DNA from: a bacterium YEK0313
GTDB lineage: Bacteria > Pseudomonadota > Alphaproteobacteria > Rhizobiales > Phreatobacteraceae
Direction of reading: 5' to 3'
Assembly (NCBI GenBank): GCA_000751295.2
Contig: CCMO02000003.1
Coordinates: forward strand, 201,205-265,204
Length of the DNA stretch: 64,000 nucleotides
Shown here: in pieces, positions 34,514 to 43,270 of the stretch
How the letters are laid out: the number at the start of each line of letters is the position of its first letter
How positions within the stretch are numbered: position 1 is the stretch's first letter
Made by a program: the position numbers and the translations under genes
Notes under the pieces: generated by a model
Told to the model about the DNA's origin: nothing
The model's database searches: none
What the model saw: only the letters and a program-made list of their open reading frames with translations

Positions 34514-35500
34514 TCAATCAATCGTGACGACCACCCGGCCGCGCACGCGCCCTGAGAGGATCGCCTCGCCGGCCTCGATCACGCCTTCCAGCGGAATGGT
34601 GGTGGTCATGGCGGCCAGCTTGTCGCGGTCGAGGTCGCGCGCGAGCTGGGCCCAGGCATCGAGCCGCAGCGCCTTCGGCGCCATGACCGAATCGATGCCG
34701 AGCAGCGAGACGCCGCGCAGGATGAAGGGCGCGACCGTGGTCGGCAGGTCCATGCCCTGGGCGAGCCCGCAGGCGGCCACGGCGCCGCCATAGCGAGTCA
34801 TGGAGAGGACATTGGCGAGGGTGTGCGAGCCGACCGAATCGACGCCGCCGGCCCAGCGCTCCTTGGCGAGCGGCTTGGCCGGGCCGGACAGCTCGTCGCG
34901 GCTGATGATCTCGGCGGCGCCGAGGCCTTTCAGATAGTCGGCCTCCTGGGGCCGGCCGGTCGAGGCGATCACCTGGTAGCCGCGCTTGGCGAGCAGGGCG
35001 GTCGCCACCGAGCCGACGCCGCCGGATGCGCCGGTCACCACGACCGGGCCGCGCTCCGGACCGATGCCATGGCGCTGCAACGCCATTACGCAGAGCATGG
35101 CGGTGTAGCCGGCCGTGCCGATCGCCATGGCCTCGGCGGCGGACAGGCCGGCCGGCAGGGGCACCAGCCAGTCACCCTTGACCCGGGTGCGCTCGGCATA
35201 GGCACCGAGATGGGTTTCTCCGGTGCCCCAACCGTTGAGCAGGACGGCGTCGCCCGGCTTGAAATCCTTGTGGCTCGAGGTCTCGACGATGCCGGCGAAA
35301 TCGATGCCGGGGATCATCGGAAAGCGCCTGACCACCGGCGCCTTGCCGGTCAGCGCCAGCCCGTCCTTGTAGTTCAGCGTGGAATGGGAGACGCGCACGG
35401 TCACGTCGCCGTCCATGAGATCGGCATCGTCGAAGGTCGACAGCGCGGCCGTCGTGCCGGCCTCGCCCTTGGTCACCACCACCGCCTTGAACGTCGCCAT
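34514..35500 (-). CDS. acuI: MDR-family oxidoreductase, acrylyl-CoA reductase (AcuI)-like
   Basis: Zinc-free quinone-oxidoreductase-like enzyme of 328 residues. The NADPH motif VVTGASGGVGSVATALLAKRGYQVIASTGR is near residue 150; the N-terminus ATFKAVVV and HSTLNYKDGLALTGK near 40 with NGWGTGETHLGAYAERTRVKGDWLV near 90 match the AcuI/YhdH subfamily, which reduces acryloyl-CoA to propionyl-CoA and protects from this reactive intermediate. A GGAG precedes the ATG. No other dimethylsulfoniopropionate genes are nearby, so general acryloyl-CoA removal is the safer reading. Confidence 0.9.
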   Translation of the reverse strand: MATFKAVVVTKGEAGTTAALSTFDDADLMDGDVTVRVSHSTLNYKDGLALTGKAPVVRRFPMIPGIDFAGIVETSSHKDFKPGDAVLLNGWGTGETHLGAYAERTRVKGDWLVPLPAGLSAAEAMAIGTAGYTAMLCVMALQRHGIGPERGPVVVTGASGGVGSVATALLAKRGYQVIASTGRPQEADYLKGLGAAEIISRDELSGPAKPLAKERWAGGVDSVGSHTLANVLSMTRYGGAVAACGLAQGMDLPTTVAPFILRGVSLLGIDSVMAPKALRLDAWAQLARDLDRDKLAAMTTTIPLEGVIEAGEAILSGRVRGRVVVTID

Positions 35501-35674
35501 CGGCCGTCTCCTTCGCATTGCCGTGGCCAGGGTCGTCCGCCTGCGGCCGGAGAGCAAGGGCGTCTTTCGAGGCAGGGCGCATGCCGATGCGACAATTGGC
35601 CGTTGGCCGTTCGCGCGGCGGCGGGCGCCGGGGCCGGTATGATCGCGGCATCGGCAGCCATGGGAGACCTGATC

Positions 35675-36052
35675 ATGGCCAAGGTGACCGGTATCGGCGG
35701 GCTGTTCTTCAGGGCCCGCGATCCGAAGGCGCTGGCGCAGTGGTACGAGACCCATCTCGGCATCGACGATATCGCCCGAAGCGCCTGGCATCAGGCCGCC
35801 GGACCCACCGTCTTCGCGCCCTTTGCCGCCGACACCGCCTGTTTCGGCCGGGACGGCCAGCAGTGGATGGTCAATTTCCGGGTCGATGATCTCGACGCGA
35901 TGAGGGCCAGGCTCGGTGCCGCGGGCATCGCGGTGGAGACGCGGGCCGAATGGGATTCGGAGGTCGGCCGGTTCTGCCGCATCCACGACCCGGAGGGCAA
36001 TCCGATCGAATTGTGGGAGCCGGCCGCGGGCCTTCCGGACAGGGTCGCCTGA
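35675..36052 (+). CDS. VOC-family (glyoxalase/bleomycin resistance fold) protein
   Basis: Small protein of 125 residues with one vicinal-oxygen-chelate domain. GLFFRARDPKALAQWYETHLGI near residue 8, VNFRVDDLDAMRARL near 66 and FCRIHDPEGNPIELWEP near 100 mark the paired beta-alpha-beta-beta-beta units; Glu in ELWEP is the usual metal ligand. Substrate unknown. The ATG at 35675 is preceded by GGGAG; an in-frame ATG at 35660 is possible. It is divergent from acuI. Confidence 0.84.
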   Translation: MAKVTGIGGLFFRARDPKALAQWYETHLGIDDIARSAWHQAAGPTVFAPFAADTACFGRDGQQWMVNFRVDDLDAMRARLGAAGIAVETRAEWDSEVGRFCRIHDPEGNPIELWEPAAGLPDRVA

Positions 36053-36090
36053 ACATCCCTTCGGCCCCGGCTCGCCGTCGTTTGCCATTT

Positions 36091-36142
36091 TTGTTCCCAA
36101 ATTTGGGAGCAGGACATCTTGTTCCCAAATGTGGGAACAAGA
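36091..36142. repeat. Twin palindromic boxes upstream of the glycerophosphodiesterase gene
   Basis: Two nearly identical palindromes lie 28 bp apart (start to start). The first, at 36091-36111, reads TTGTTCCCAAATTTGGGAGC; the second, at 36119-36142, has perfect 10-bp arms CTTGTTCCCA / TGGGAACAAG around AATG. They end 18 bp before the glpQ-like ATG at 36161. This looks like a double operator for a dimeric repressor; I do not recognise the binding protein. A role as mRNA hairpins is also possible. Confidence 0.5.
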
Positions 36143-36160
36143 TGAGCCACCGGAAGCCCC

Positions 36161-37144
36161 ATGCGCCCCTTGTCGCGTTACGCCTTTCTGGCCGCCGCCT
36201 TCGGCGCGCTGGTCTATGCCAACAATACGAGCCTCCTCGCGGCCCGCGATCCCGGCCGACCCATGCTGCTCGCCCATCGCGGCCTCGCACAGCGCTTCGC
36301 GCCGGAAGGCGTCGGGCGCGACACCTGCACGGCCCGGCGCATCTTCCCGCCGACCCACGGCTATCTCGAAAACACCATCGCCTCGCTGCGCGCCTCGTTC
36401 GATGCCGGCGCCGACATCAACGAGTTCGACATTCACCCGACCACCGACGGCGCCTTCGTCGTGTTTCACGACTGGACGCTCGACTGCCGCACCAATGGGC
36501 AGGGCGTGACGCGCGACCATTCGTTGGCGGAGCTGAAGGCGCTGGATATCGGCTACGGCTATACTGCCGACGGCGGGCGCAGCTTTCCCTTTCGCGGCAA
36601 GGCCGTCGGCCAGATGCCGAGCCTCGACGAGGTGCTCCAGGCCTTTCCCGACCGGCGCTTCCTGATCAACATCAAGAGCCGGGACCTTGGCGAAGGCGAG
36701 CAGCTGGCCGCCGTTCTCGGCCGGCTGCCGCCCGCGCGGCGCGACCTTCTGATGGTCTATGGCGACGGCGCCGTGATGGATGCGGTCAAGCGGCTCTCGC
36801 CGACGACGCGCGTCATGTCCGAGCGCGACCTCCGGCAATGCCTCATCCGCTACATCGCCTATGGCTGGACCGGGCTGATGCCGAAGGTCTGCCGCGACAC
36901 GATCGTGCTCGTCCCGATCAATGTCGCGCCCTGGCTCTGGGGCTGGCCGAACCTCTTTCTCAACCGGTTCGAGCGGGCCGGCAGCCAGGTCTTTGTGCTC
37001 GGTCCGTTCTACGGCCGCGGCCATGGCGGCACCGCCGGACTCGACCTGCCGGAGGACATGGAGCGCCTGCCGCCGGGCTATAGCGGCGGCATCTGGACCA
37101 ACGAGATCGAGGCGGTCGCGCGCCGGGTCGGCGTCCGGCGCTGA
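36161..37144 (+). CDS. Glycerophosphodiester phosphodiesterase
   Basis: GDPD-family enzyme of 327 residues that splits glycerophosphodiesters into glycerol-3-phosphate and an alcohol. An N-terminal hydrophobic stretch (YAFLAAAFGALVYA) suggests a signal or membrane anchor. The catalytic and metal motifs are present: LLAHRG near 40, the ENTIASLRASFDAGADINEFDIHPTTDG run near 72 with its Glu and Asp, and VVFHDWTLDCRTNG near 104. Length is longer than minimal GDPDs (~250). Twin palindromes just upstream may control it. Confidence 0.88.
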   Translation: MRPLSRYAFLAAAFGALVYANNTSLLAARDPGRPMLLAHRGLAQRFAPEGVGRDTCTARRIFPPTHGYLENTIASLRASFDAGADINEFDIHPTTDGAFVVFHDWTLDCRTNGQGVTRDHSLAELKALDIGYGYTADGGRSFPFRGKAVGQMPSLDEVLQAFPDRRFLINIKSRDLGEGEQLAAVLGRLPPARRDLLMVYGDGAVMDAVKRLSPTTRVMSERDLRQCLIRYIAYGWTGLMPKVCRDTIVLVPINVAPWLWGWPNLFLNRFERAGSQVFVLGPFYGRGHGGTAGLDLPEDMERLPPGYSGGIWTNEIEAVARRVGVRR

Positions 37145-37232
37145 GCGGAACGTCATCCGTATTCGCCCGGAACCCGGGACAGGCGGCGACATCCCCTAGG
37201 ATCGGCGGTGTGCCCCCCGACAGCAGGCCGCC

Positions 37233-38261
37233 ATGATTCACCTGAACGATCCGCGTCATCGGCTGCTCGAGACGGCGACACCGCTGCAGCGGCTGAGCCG
37301 CCTCGAAGCCCGGACCGGGCGGGCCGGGCTCTATCTGAAGCGCGACGACCAGATGGACATAGCGCTCGGCGGCAACAAGCTGCGCAGCCTGGAATTCTGG
37401 CTCGGCGCGGCGCTTGCCGAGGGCGCCGACATGCTGCTGGTCGCCGGCGGCGCCATGTCCAATCTCTGCCGCCTGACGGCCGCGACGGCGGCCATGGTCG
37501 GGCTCGACTGCGTCGTCTTCCATAATGCGCCGGCCGACGCGGCGAGCCGCGACATGGCTTTCCTCAACCGGCTGTTCGGCGCCGAGCTGCGCTTTCTCGG
37601 CCCGGTCGGCGAGGACGAGCGCGGCGCAGCGATGCGCCAGGCGGCGCAGGAGCTCAAGGCGGCCGGCCGCCGGCCCTATCTCGTCGGCGACGCCGTGGTC
37701 GGCGCGCTCGGCTATGTCCTCGCCGCCGAGGAACTGTGGCACCAGGCCCGCGCCGCCGGCCTCGCCCTGCGGCATGTCTTCCTCGCCGGCTCGATGGGAC
37801 CGACCGAAGCGGGATTCATCTTCGGCAATGCCTTGCTCGGCAATCCGTTCGCCGTGCATCTTGTCAGCGTCGAATACGAGGAGGCGGAACTCGCCGCCCG
37901 CACGCAGCTGATCTATGACGGGCTCGCCCGCCATACCGGCTTCGCCGTGCCGGCCTTCGCGACGCTCGGCGTCACCTGTCACATGGACTGGCTGGGCGCG
38001 GGCTACGGCGAGCCGACCGCCGAAGCCGAGCGGGCGATCCTGACGCTTGCCCGCACCGAGGGCATCCTGCTCGAGCACGTCTACACCGCCAAGACCTTCG
38101 CCGCCTTTCTCGCGCTCTCGACCCAGGGCGCCCTGCCGGCCGGCGAAGCGGCCGCGATGATCCATACCGGCGGCCTCGCCGCGCTGTTCTCGCAGTTCGA
38201 CCTGTTCCGCTCGCTCGGGCCAGCGGGCCACGATCCGGCGAGCTGCGCCGCATTCCCGTGA
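37233..38261 (+). CDS. D-cysteine desulfhydrase / ACC-deaminase-family PLP enzyme
   Basis: Fold-type II PLP enzyme of 342 residues. The PLP Lys is in LGGNKLRSLEF near residue 49; RLSRLEARTGRAGLYLKRDDQMD precedes it as in D-cysteine desulfhydrase and ACC deaminase; AGGAMSNLCRLTAATAAMVG near 75 binds the substrate carboxylate and phosphate. The second half has LAGSMGPTEAGF near 190. ACC deaminase and D-cysteine desulfhydrase differ at only a few active-site positions and cannot be split by eye, so the substrate is open. Confidence 0.86.
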   Translation: MIHLNDPRHRLLETATPLQRLSRLEARTGRAGLYLKRDDQMDIALGGNKLRSLEFWLGAALAEGADMLLVAGGAMSNLCRLTAATAAMVGLDCVVFHNAPADAASRDMAFLNRLFGAELRFLGPVGEDERGAAMRQAAQELKAAGRRPYLVGDAVVGALGYVLAAEELWHQARAAGLALRHVFLAGSMGPTEAGFIFGNALLGNPFAVHLVSVEYEEAELAARTQLIYDGLARHTGFAVPAFATLGVTCHMDWLGAGYGEPTAEAERAILTLARTEGILLEHVYTAKTFAAFLALSTQGALPAGEAAAMIHTGGLAALFSQFDLFRSLGPAGHDPASCAAFP

Positions 38262-38335
38262 TGATCCGGCGGGTTCAAACGCACCGTGACCTGTTCAGGC
38301 CGGTCGTCGAGCCGCGGCGTCTCCAGCAGTTCCTC

Positions 38336-38380
38336 TTGAATGGTTGGCCATATGCACATACATTTCGTGCATATGGCCAA
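38336..38380 (+). promoter_or_regulatory. Promoter and 37-bp palindromic operator of parS-parT
   Basis: A perfect inverted repeat with 14-bp arms (TTGGCCATATGCAC and its complement) and a 9-bp spacer lies at 38344-38380. A candidate promoter overlaps it: TTGAAT at 38336, 17 bp, TACATT at 38359-38364. The parS start is 20 bp downstream of the palindrome. The pattern fits autorepression by the toxin-antitoxin complex. Confidence 0.65.
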
Positions 38381-38400
38381 AAGGGGAGGAGGAAGAGACC

Positions 38401-38826
38401 ATGTCCATGCATGCGCTCGACATTGTCGGTGGTGCAGAGGCCATCGGCTTTCCGGTCAGAAATTCCAGTGATCTCATTCAGGCGGTCCGGTCCGGCTTCT
38501 CGGTGAAGGCGGTCTTCTACATGCTTGAAACGGGTCGGCTCACCGCATCCGAACTCGACCACGCCGTCATTGCCCGCAAGACGCTCGACAACAGGAAAAA
38601 GATCGGGACTCTCACAGCGGACCAGTCCGACAAGCTGATGCGGACCGCGCGCGTCATTGCGGCGGCCGAAGACACGTTCGGATCGAAGGAAAAGGCGGCC
38701 GCATGGCTGCGCCGACCGACGACCGCACTCGGAGGCGAGGTGCCGATTTCGCTGCTCGACACCAATGAAGGCGCCGCGCAAGTCGAGGCCCTGCTCGTGC
38801 GGATCGGCCACGGCATCGCAGCCTGA
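38401..38826 (+). CDS. parS: Xre/MbcA/ParS-family antitoxin
   Basis: Antitoxin of 141 residues. The N-terminal half has a helix-rich Xre-like part (SDLIQAVRSGFSVKAVFYMLETGRLTASELDHAVI) and the C-terminal ~60 residues form the DUF2384 toxin-binding domain (SDKLMRTARVIAAAEDTFGSKEKAAAWLRRP, then LDTNEGAAQVEALLVRIGHG). A GGAGGA site precedes the ATG. Its stop codon shares one base with the toxin start (TGATG), typical of RES-Xre modules, in which the antitoxin gene comes first and represses the operon. Confidence 0.92.
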   Translation: MSMHALDIVGGAEAIGFPVRNSSDLIQAVRSGFSVKAVFYMLETGRLTASELDHAVIARKTLDNRKKIGTLTADQSDKLMRTARVIAAAEDTFGSKEKAAAWLRRPTTALGGEVPISLLDTNEGAAQVEALLVRIGHGIAA

Positions 38827-39275
38827 TGTTCGCATGGCGCATCACCAGAGCGCGATACGCCGACCTGGCAGGTCGAGGCGCGAGCATCGCGCCCGGCCGA
38901 TGGAATTCGGCCGGAAGTCCTGTTGTCTACACGGCTGAAGCACCCGCCCTCGCGGTTCTCGAGGTCCGTGTCCATCTCGACCTGGCCCCGCAGTTCCTTC
39001 CGGCCGACTACGAGCTCCTCAAGATCGACATCGGTGGTGCCAGGATTCAGGAACTTGCCGAACTTCCCGCGGATCCGCGTGCGGCCGGGAACCGCTGGCT
39101 CAAGGATCTCCATGCCCCGATCCTCAAGGTTCCGTCTTTCATCATTCCGGAAAACTCCAACCTCCTGATCAATCCGCTCCATCCAGAGGCCGCCCAGATC
39201 TCGATCGTCCAGAAGCGGCCTTTCACATTCGACGAGCGCCTCTGGCAGCCGTACGGCGCGCTCACCGAAGCATAA
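38826..39275 (+). CDS. parT: RES-domain toxin
   Basis: Toxin of 149 residues of the RES family; characterised members (ParT, MbcT, RES of Pseudomonas and Photorhabdus) use NAD+ as substrate, degrading it or attaching ADP-ribose to targets. The key residues are visible: Arg in MFAWRITRARYAD, Arg/Ser region in PGRWNSAGSPVVYTAE, the Glu in ALAVLEVRVHL near residue 46, and Ser/Asn in VPSFIIPENSNLLINP near 115. It is coupled to parS and shares its transcript. Length matches the family (about 150). Confidence 0.92.
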   Translation: MFAWRITRARYADLAGRGASIAPGRWNSAGSPVVYTAEAPALAVLEVRVHLDLAPQFLPADYELLKIDIGGARIQELAELPADPRAAGNRWLKDLHAPILKVPSFIIPENSNLLINPLHPEAAQISIVQKRPFTFDERLWQPYGALTEA

Positions 39276-39393
39276 GCGGCGTGATGCGGCGCTGTCGCGC
39301 TATCGCCAGCCACGGTGCCAAAAGGGGGCATCAGGGCGCTGGTCACGGGCCGGCGGCCGATGGCCGAGCGCCGCGGCCGGTCCCGCCGTCACG

Positions 39394-40290
39394 TCACATC
39401 ACGGCTCCGGCCAGCTCCGCAGCCAGCCATTCCCGGAACGCCTTGATCTTGGGGATATGCGCCTTCGACCTGAGGAAGAGAAGGTGGTGGCAGACGAGAC
39501 GCGGCCCCATCATGCCGAAGGGCAGGACGAGCCGCGCCGTCTCCAGCTCCCGCTGGATGAGCAGGCGGCTCTCCAGCCCGACGCCGATGCCGTCGACGGC
39601 GGCGCTGATCGCCATGAACGAGCGATCGAAGCGGGGGCCGCGATCGGTCGCGATGCCGCGCACCCCCATCCGATCCAGCCAGTCGCGCCAGGACACGAGG
39701 TTCACCTCGGAAAAGATCAATGTGTGGTCGCGCAGATCCTCCGGCACGCGGATCGGCTTCTCGCCACCCGCCAGGCCCGGCGCGCACAGCACCACGATCG
39801 TTTCTTCCGGGAAGGGGATCACCTCGACCCCCGATGCCGGAAAGACCGTGCCGTAGCGGATGGCGAAATCGGCTTCGCCCGCGGCGAGATCGACACGGTC
39901 CACCGACGCGTTCAGGCGCACGTCGACATCGGGGTGGAGCGCGCTGTAGCGCGACAGGCGCGGCATCAGCCATTGCGTCGCGAAGCTCGGCACCGAATGG
40001 ATGGTCAGGATGTCGGCCTTGCCGGTGCGGTCGATGCTGTGCGTCGCCGCCTCGATGATCCCGAAGGCTTCGGCCACCTGCTCGGCATAGCGGCGCCCGG
40101 CATCGGTCAGCACGATCGAGCGATGGATGCGGTGGAACAGCGGCAGGCCGACCTCGCGCTCCAGCGCGCGGATCTGATGACTCACGGCCGATGGCGTCAC
40201 CAGCAGTTCCTCGGCCGCCGCCGCAAAGGAGCCGAGACGGGACGCCGCCTCGAAACATTGGATCGACTTCAGCGCGGGCAGCCTTCGCAT
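39394..40290 (-). CDS. LysR-family transcriptional regulator
   Basis: Regulator of 298 residues. The winged helix at 1-65 (RLPALKSIQCFEAASRLGSFAAAAEELLVTPSAVSHQIRALEREVG) is GcvA-like; the effector domain spans ~90-295. It is divergent from the SDR-transketolase-TRAP operon, with 134 bp between starts, so it most likely controls that operon in response to a substrate or intermediate. I chose the ATG at 40290, which begins the conserved LPALK block; an ATG at 40320 is possible. The divergent gap holds a TGAG-N8-CTCA inverted repeat at 40343-40358 that could be its binding site. Confidence 0.88.
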   Translation of the reverse strand: MRRLPALKSIQCFEAASRLGSFAAAAEELLVTPSAVSHQIRALEREVGLPLFHRIHRSIVLTDAGRRYAEQVAEAFGIIEAATHSIDRTGKADILTIHSVPSFATQWLMPRLSRYSALHPDVDVRLNASVDRVDLAAGEADFAIRYGTVFPASGVEVIPFPEETIVVLCAPGLAGGEKPIRVPEDLRDHTLIFSEVNLVSWRDWLDRMGVRGIATDRGPRFDRSFMAISAAVDGIGVGLESRLLIQRELETARLVLPFGMMGPRLVCHHLLFLRSKAHIPKIKAFREWLAAELAGAVM

Positions 40291-40424
40291 CGCAATTCCA
40301 GTCAGGTGAGCACAGCTCATCGATAGGGCTCTTTTATTCGTTTGAGCTCTCGCTCTCAATGGATCAGCTTCCTGCCACCAGAGATCGCGCAAGCCACGGC
40401 GAAGCGGGACAGGGAGGAAAGACC

Positions 40425-41174
40425 ATGTTGCTCGAAGGCAAGATCTGCCTGATCACCGGCGCTGCGTCGGAGCGCGGACTTGGCCGCGCCACCGCCGGGC
40501 TTTTTGCCGAGCACGGCGCGAAGGTCGCGATCCTCGACCTCGACGAAGGCGCGGCCGCAGCCGCCGCGGCGGCCATTGGCCCCCACCATCGGGGCTATGC
40601 CTGCGACGTCACCGACAAGACCGCATGCGAAGGGGCGGTCGGACGGGCGCTGGCGGATTTCGGCCGTATCGACGTCCTGGTGAACAATGCCGGCATTACC
40701 CAGCCGATCAAGACGCTCGACATCACCGCCGGCGACTACGAAGCCGTCACGGATGTCAGCCTCCGCGGGACGCTCTACATGAGCCAGGCCACCATCCCCG
40801 CCATGAAGGCGGGCGGCAGCGGCTCGATCATCTGCATGTCGTCGGTCTCGGCACAGCGCGGCGGCGGCGTCTTCGGCGGGCCGCATTACAGCGCGGCGAA
40901 GGCCGGCGTGCTCGGTCTTGCCCGTGCCATGGCGCGCGAGCTCGGGCCCTTCGGCATTCGCGTCAATTCGATCGCGCCGGGCCTGATCCAGACCGACATC
41001 ACCGCCGGCAAGCTCTCCGACGAGATGAAGCGGGACATCCTCAAGGGCATTCCGCTGAACCGCCTCGGCGATGCCCGGGATGTCGCGGGCATCGGCCTGT
41101 TCCTGGCCTCGAGTCTCTCCGCCTATGTCACCGGCGCCACCATCGATGTGAACGGCGGGATGCTGATCCATTGA
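40425..41174 (+). CDS. SDR-family oxidoreductase of a sugar-acid/polyol operon
   Basis: Short-chain dehydrogenase of 249 residues. ITGAASERGLGRATAGLF near residue 9 (cofactor loop with an insertion relative to TGxxxGxG), VNNAGIT near 88, Ser in CMSSVSAQRGG near 138 and HYSAAK near 155 give a complete catalytic set; the tail VTGATIDVNGGM is standard. A GGGAGG site fixes the start. As the first gene of the operon it probably oxidises a sugar alcohol, sugar or sugar acid delivered by the TRAP transporter; the exact substrate is unknown. Confidence 0.87.
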   Translation: MLLEGKICLITGAASERGLGRATAGLFAEHGAKVAILDLDEGAAAAAAAAIGPHHRGYACDVTDKTACEGAVGRALADFGRIDVLVNNAGITQPIKTLDITAGDYEAVTDVSLRGTLYMSQATIPAMKAGGSGSIICMSSVSAQRGGGVFGGPHYSAAKAGVLGLARAMARELGPFGIRVNSIAPGLIQTDITAGKLSDEMKRDILKGIPLNRLGDARDVAGIGLFLASSLSAYVTGATIDVNGGMLIH

Positions 41175-41371
41175 GCCCTGTGGGGCGCTTCCCCTTCCGA
41201 GGGCGAAAACTTCTCCAGCAAGCCGGCTAACAGCTTCCGGCTCCAGCGCCGCGGGCCGCATGCCGTGTGCGGTCGCACCGGCAGGAGACCGCCATTGGCC
41301 GGAGCGGCGACAGGCGGGACCCGCCGGTCGCAGCGCGATCCGCATCCGATCTGAGCAAGGGAGACTGAGAC

Positions 41372-42211
41372 ATGACCGAGATCGGTCACAACGTGACCTT
41401 GGCCGAGCGGGCGCGGCGCATCCGGCGCCATGCCCTGCGCATGGGCGAAGTCCAAGGCCAGGGCTATATCGCGCAGGCGCTCGGTGTCGCCGACATCCTC
41501 GCGGTGTCGTATTTCCACGCCACCAGCTACCGGCCCGAAGACCCCGAATGGGAGGGGCGCGACCGCTTCCTGCTCTCGATCGGTCATTATGCCATCGCGC
41601 TCTACGCGGCGCTGATCGAGGCAAAGATCCTGCCCGAGGACGAGCTCGAGACCTATGGCGGCGACGACAGCCGCCTGCCAATGTCCGGCATGGCCGCCTA
41701 TACGCCCGGGATGGAGATCACCGGCGGCTCGCTCGGCCACGGGCTCGGCATCGCGGTTGGGATGTGCCTCGCGCTGAAGCGCAAGAGGTCGCAAGCCTTC
41801 GTCTACACTCTCTTCTCGGACGGCGAACTCGACGAAGGCTCGACCTGGGAAGCGGCAATGTCGGCCGGCTCCCACAAGCTCGACAACCTGATCGGCATTG
41901 TCGACGTCAACCAGATGCAGGCGGACGGGCCTTCGACGGGGGTCATGAACTTCGAGCCGCTCGTGCCGAAATTCGAGGCCTTCGGCTGGTTCGCGCAGCG
42001 CGTCGACGGCAACGATATCGACGCCCTGGTCCGCGCTTTCGACGCGGCCCGGAACCACCGGGCCGCGCAGCCCCGGATCATCATCTGCGACACCAGGATG
42101 GCGAAGGGCGTGCCCTTCCTCGAAGCCCGCGAACGGAACCACTTCCTGCGCGTGGAGCCGGACGAGTGGGCCGAGGCCATCACCATCATCGACGCGGGAG
42201 TGGCACAATGA
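41372..42211 (+). CDS. Transketolase-like protein, N-terminal (TPP-binding) subunit
   Basis: 279-residue protein equal to the N-terminal PP domain of transketolase. The layout includes HALRMGEVQGQGYIAQALGVADILAV near 20, TGGSLGHGLGIAVGMCLA near 112 and the TPP/Mg motif FSDGELDEGSTWEAAMSAG...NLIGIVDVNQMQADG from about 148. Substrate His equivalents cannot be fully checked by eye. Its stop overlaps the start of the C-terminal subunit (ATGA). Split transketolases of this sort act in dedicated catabolic routes such as apulose-4-phosphate cleavage; which one applies here is unknown. Confidence 0.88.
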   Translation: MTEIGHNVTLAERARRIRRHALRMGEVQGQGYIAQALGVADILAVSYFHATSYRPEDPEWEGRDRFLLSIGHYAIALYAALIEAKILPEDELETYGGDDSRLPMSGMAAYTPGMEITGGSLGHGLGIAVGMCLALKRKRSQAFVYTLFSDGELDEGSTWEAAMSAGSHKLDNLIGIVDVNQMQADGPSTGVMNFEPLVPKFEAFGWFAQRVDGNDIDALVRAFDAARNHRAAQPRIIICDTRMAKGVPFLEARERNHFLRVEPDEWAEAITIIDAGVAQ

Positions 42212-43242
42212 GGCGCTCGAAATATATCCGGCCGGCTCATCTTGGCGCCGGCGGCAGCGACAGGCCGCGGCTGACGACTTCGGCCATGATCGCGTCCATC
42301 GCCGGGGCCGGCCAGAAGACGAAGCCGGCGCCGTTCGGCCACGCGCTGGCGAAACTCGCGGAGACGAACGACCGCATCGTCGGGCTCTCGGCGGATCTTG
42401 CCAAATATACCGACCTGCACATCTTCCGCGATGCCCATCCGGATCGGTTCTACCAGATGGGCATGGCCGAGCAGTTGCTCATGATGGCCGCGGCCGGCAT
42501 GGCGCGCGAGGGCTTCCAGGCCTGGGCGACGACCTATGCCGTCTTCGCCTCGCGCCGCGCCTACGATTTCATCTGCCTCGCGATCGCCGAGGAGATGCTG
42601 GACGTGAAGATCGTCTGCGCGCTGCCCGGGCTGACCACCGGCTACGGCCCGAGCCACCAGGCGACCGAGGACATCGCGATGTTCCGGGGCATGCCCAACC
42701 TGACCATCATCGATCCCTGCGACGCGCATGAGATCGAGCAGGCGGTGCCGGCCATGTCGGCGCACAAGGGGCCGGTCTACATGCGGCTTCTGCGCGGCAA
42801 CGTGCCATGCGTGCTCGACGACTACGGCTACAGGTTCGAGCTCGGCAAGGCAAAGCTCATCCGCGACGGGCGCGACACGCTGATCATCGCCTCCGGCCTG
42901 ATGACCATGCGGGCGCTGGAGGCGGCCGAGGCACTCAGAAAAGACGGCATCGAAGCCGGCGTGCTGCATGTCCCGACCATCAAGCCGCTGGATGAGGCGA
43001 CGATCCTGGCCGAATGCGGCAAGGGCGGGCGGCTCGTCGTGGTCGCCGAGAACCACACGGTGATCGGCGGCCTGGGCGAGGCCGTGGCCGCCACGCTGAT
43101 GCGCTCGGATGTCCGGCCAGCTGCCTTCCGCCAGATCGGCCTTCCCGACCAGTTCCTCGAAGCCGGCGCGCTTCCGACGCTGCACGACCAGTACGGCCTC
43201 TCCACCGCGGCCGTGACGAGCGCGATCAAGGACTGGCTCTAG
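42208..43242 (+). CDS. Transketolase-like protein, C-terminal subunit
   Basis: 344-residue partner of the preceding gene, covering the pyrimidine-binding and C-terminal domains. The catalytic Glu that activates TPP is in YQMGMAEQLLMMAAAGMA near residue 88; GPSHQATEDIAMFRGMPNLTIIDPCD near 150 and VVVAENHTVIGGLGEAV near 273 are transketolase/DXS-type motifs. The first ~35 residues (RRSKYIRPAHLGAGG) look like a nonconserved leader; the ATG at 42270-42295 region could be an alternative start, but the ATGA overlap at 42208 favours coupling. Confidence 0.88.
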   Translation: MRRSKYIRPAHLGAGGSDRPRLTTSAMIASIAGAGQKTKPAPFGHALAKLAETNDRIVGLSADLAKYTDLHIFRDAHPDRFYQMGMAEQLLMMAAAGMAREGFQAWATTYAVFASRRAYDFICLAIAEEMLDVKIVCALPGLTTGYGPSHQATEDIAMFRGMPNLTIIDPCDAHEIEQAVPAMSAHKGPVYMRLLRGNVPCVLDDYGYRFELGKAKLIRDGRDTLIIASGLMTMRALEAAEALRKDGIEAGVLHVPTIKPLDEATILAECGKGGRLVVVAENHTVIGGLGEAVAATLMRSDVRPAAFRQIGLPDQFLEAGALPTLHDQYGLSTAAVTSAIKDWL

Positions 43243-43270
43243 ACGCCGCTGCACGACCGGGAAGAGTTCA

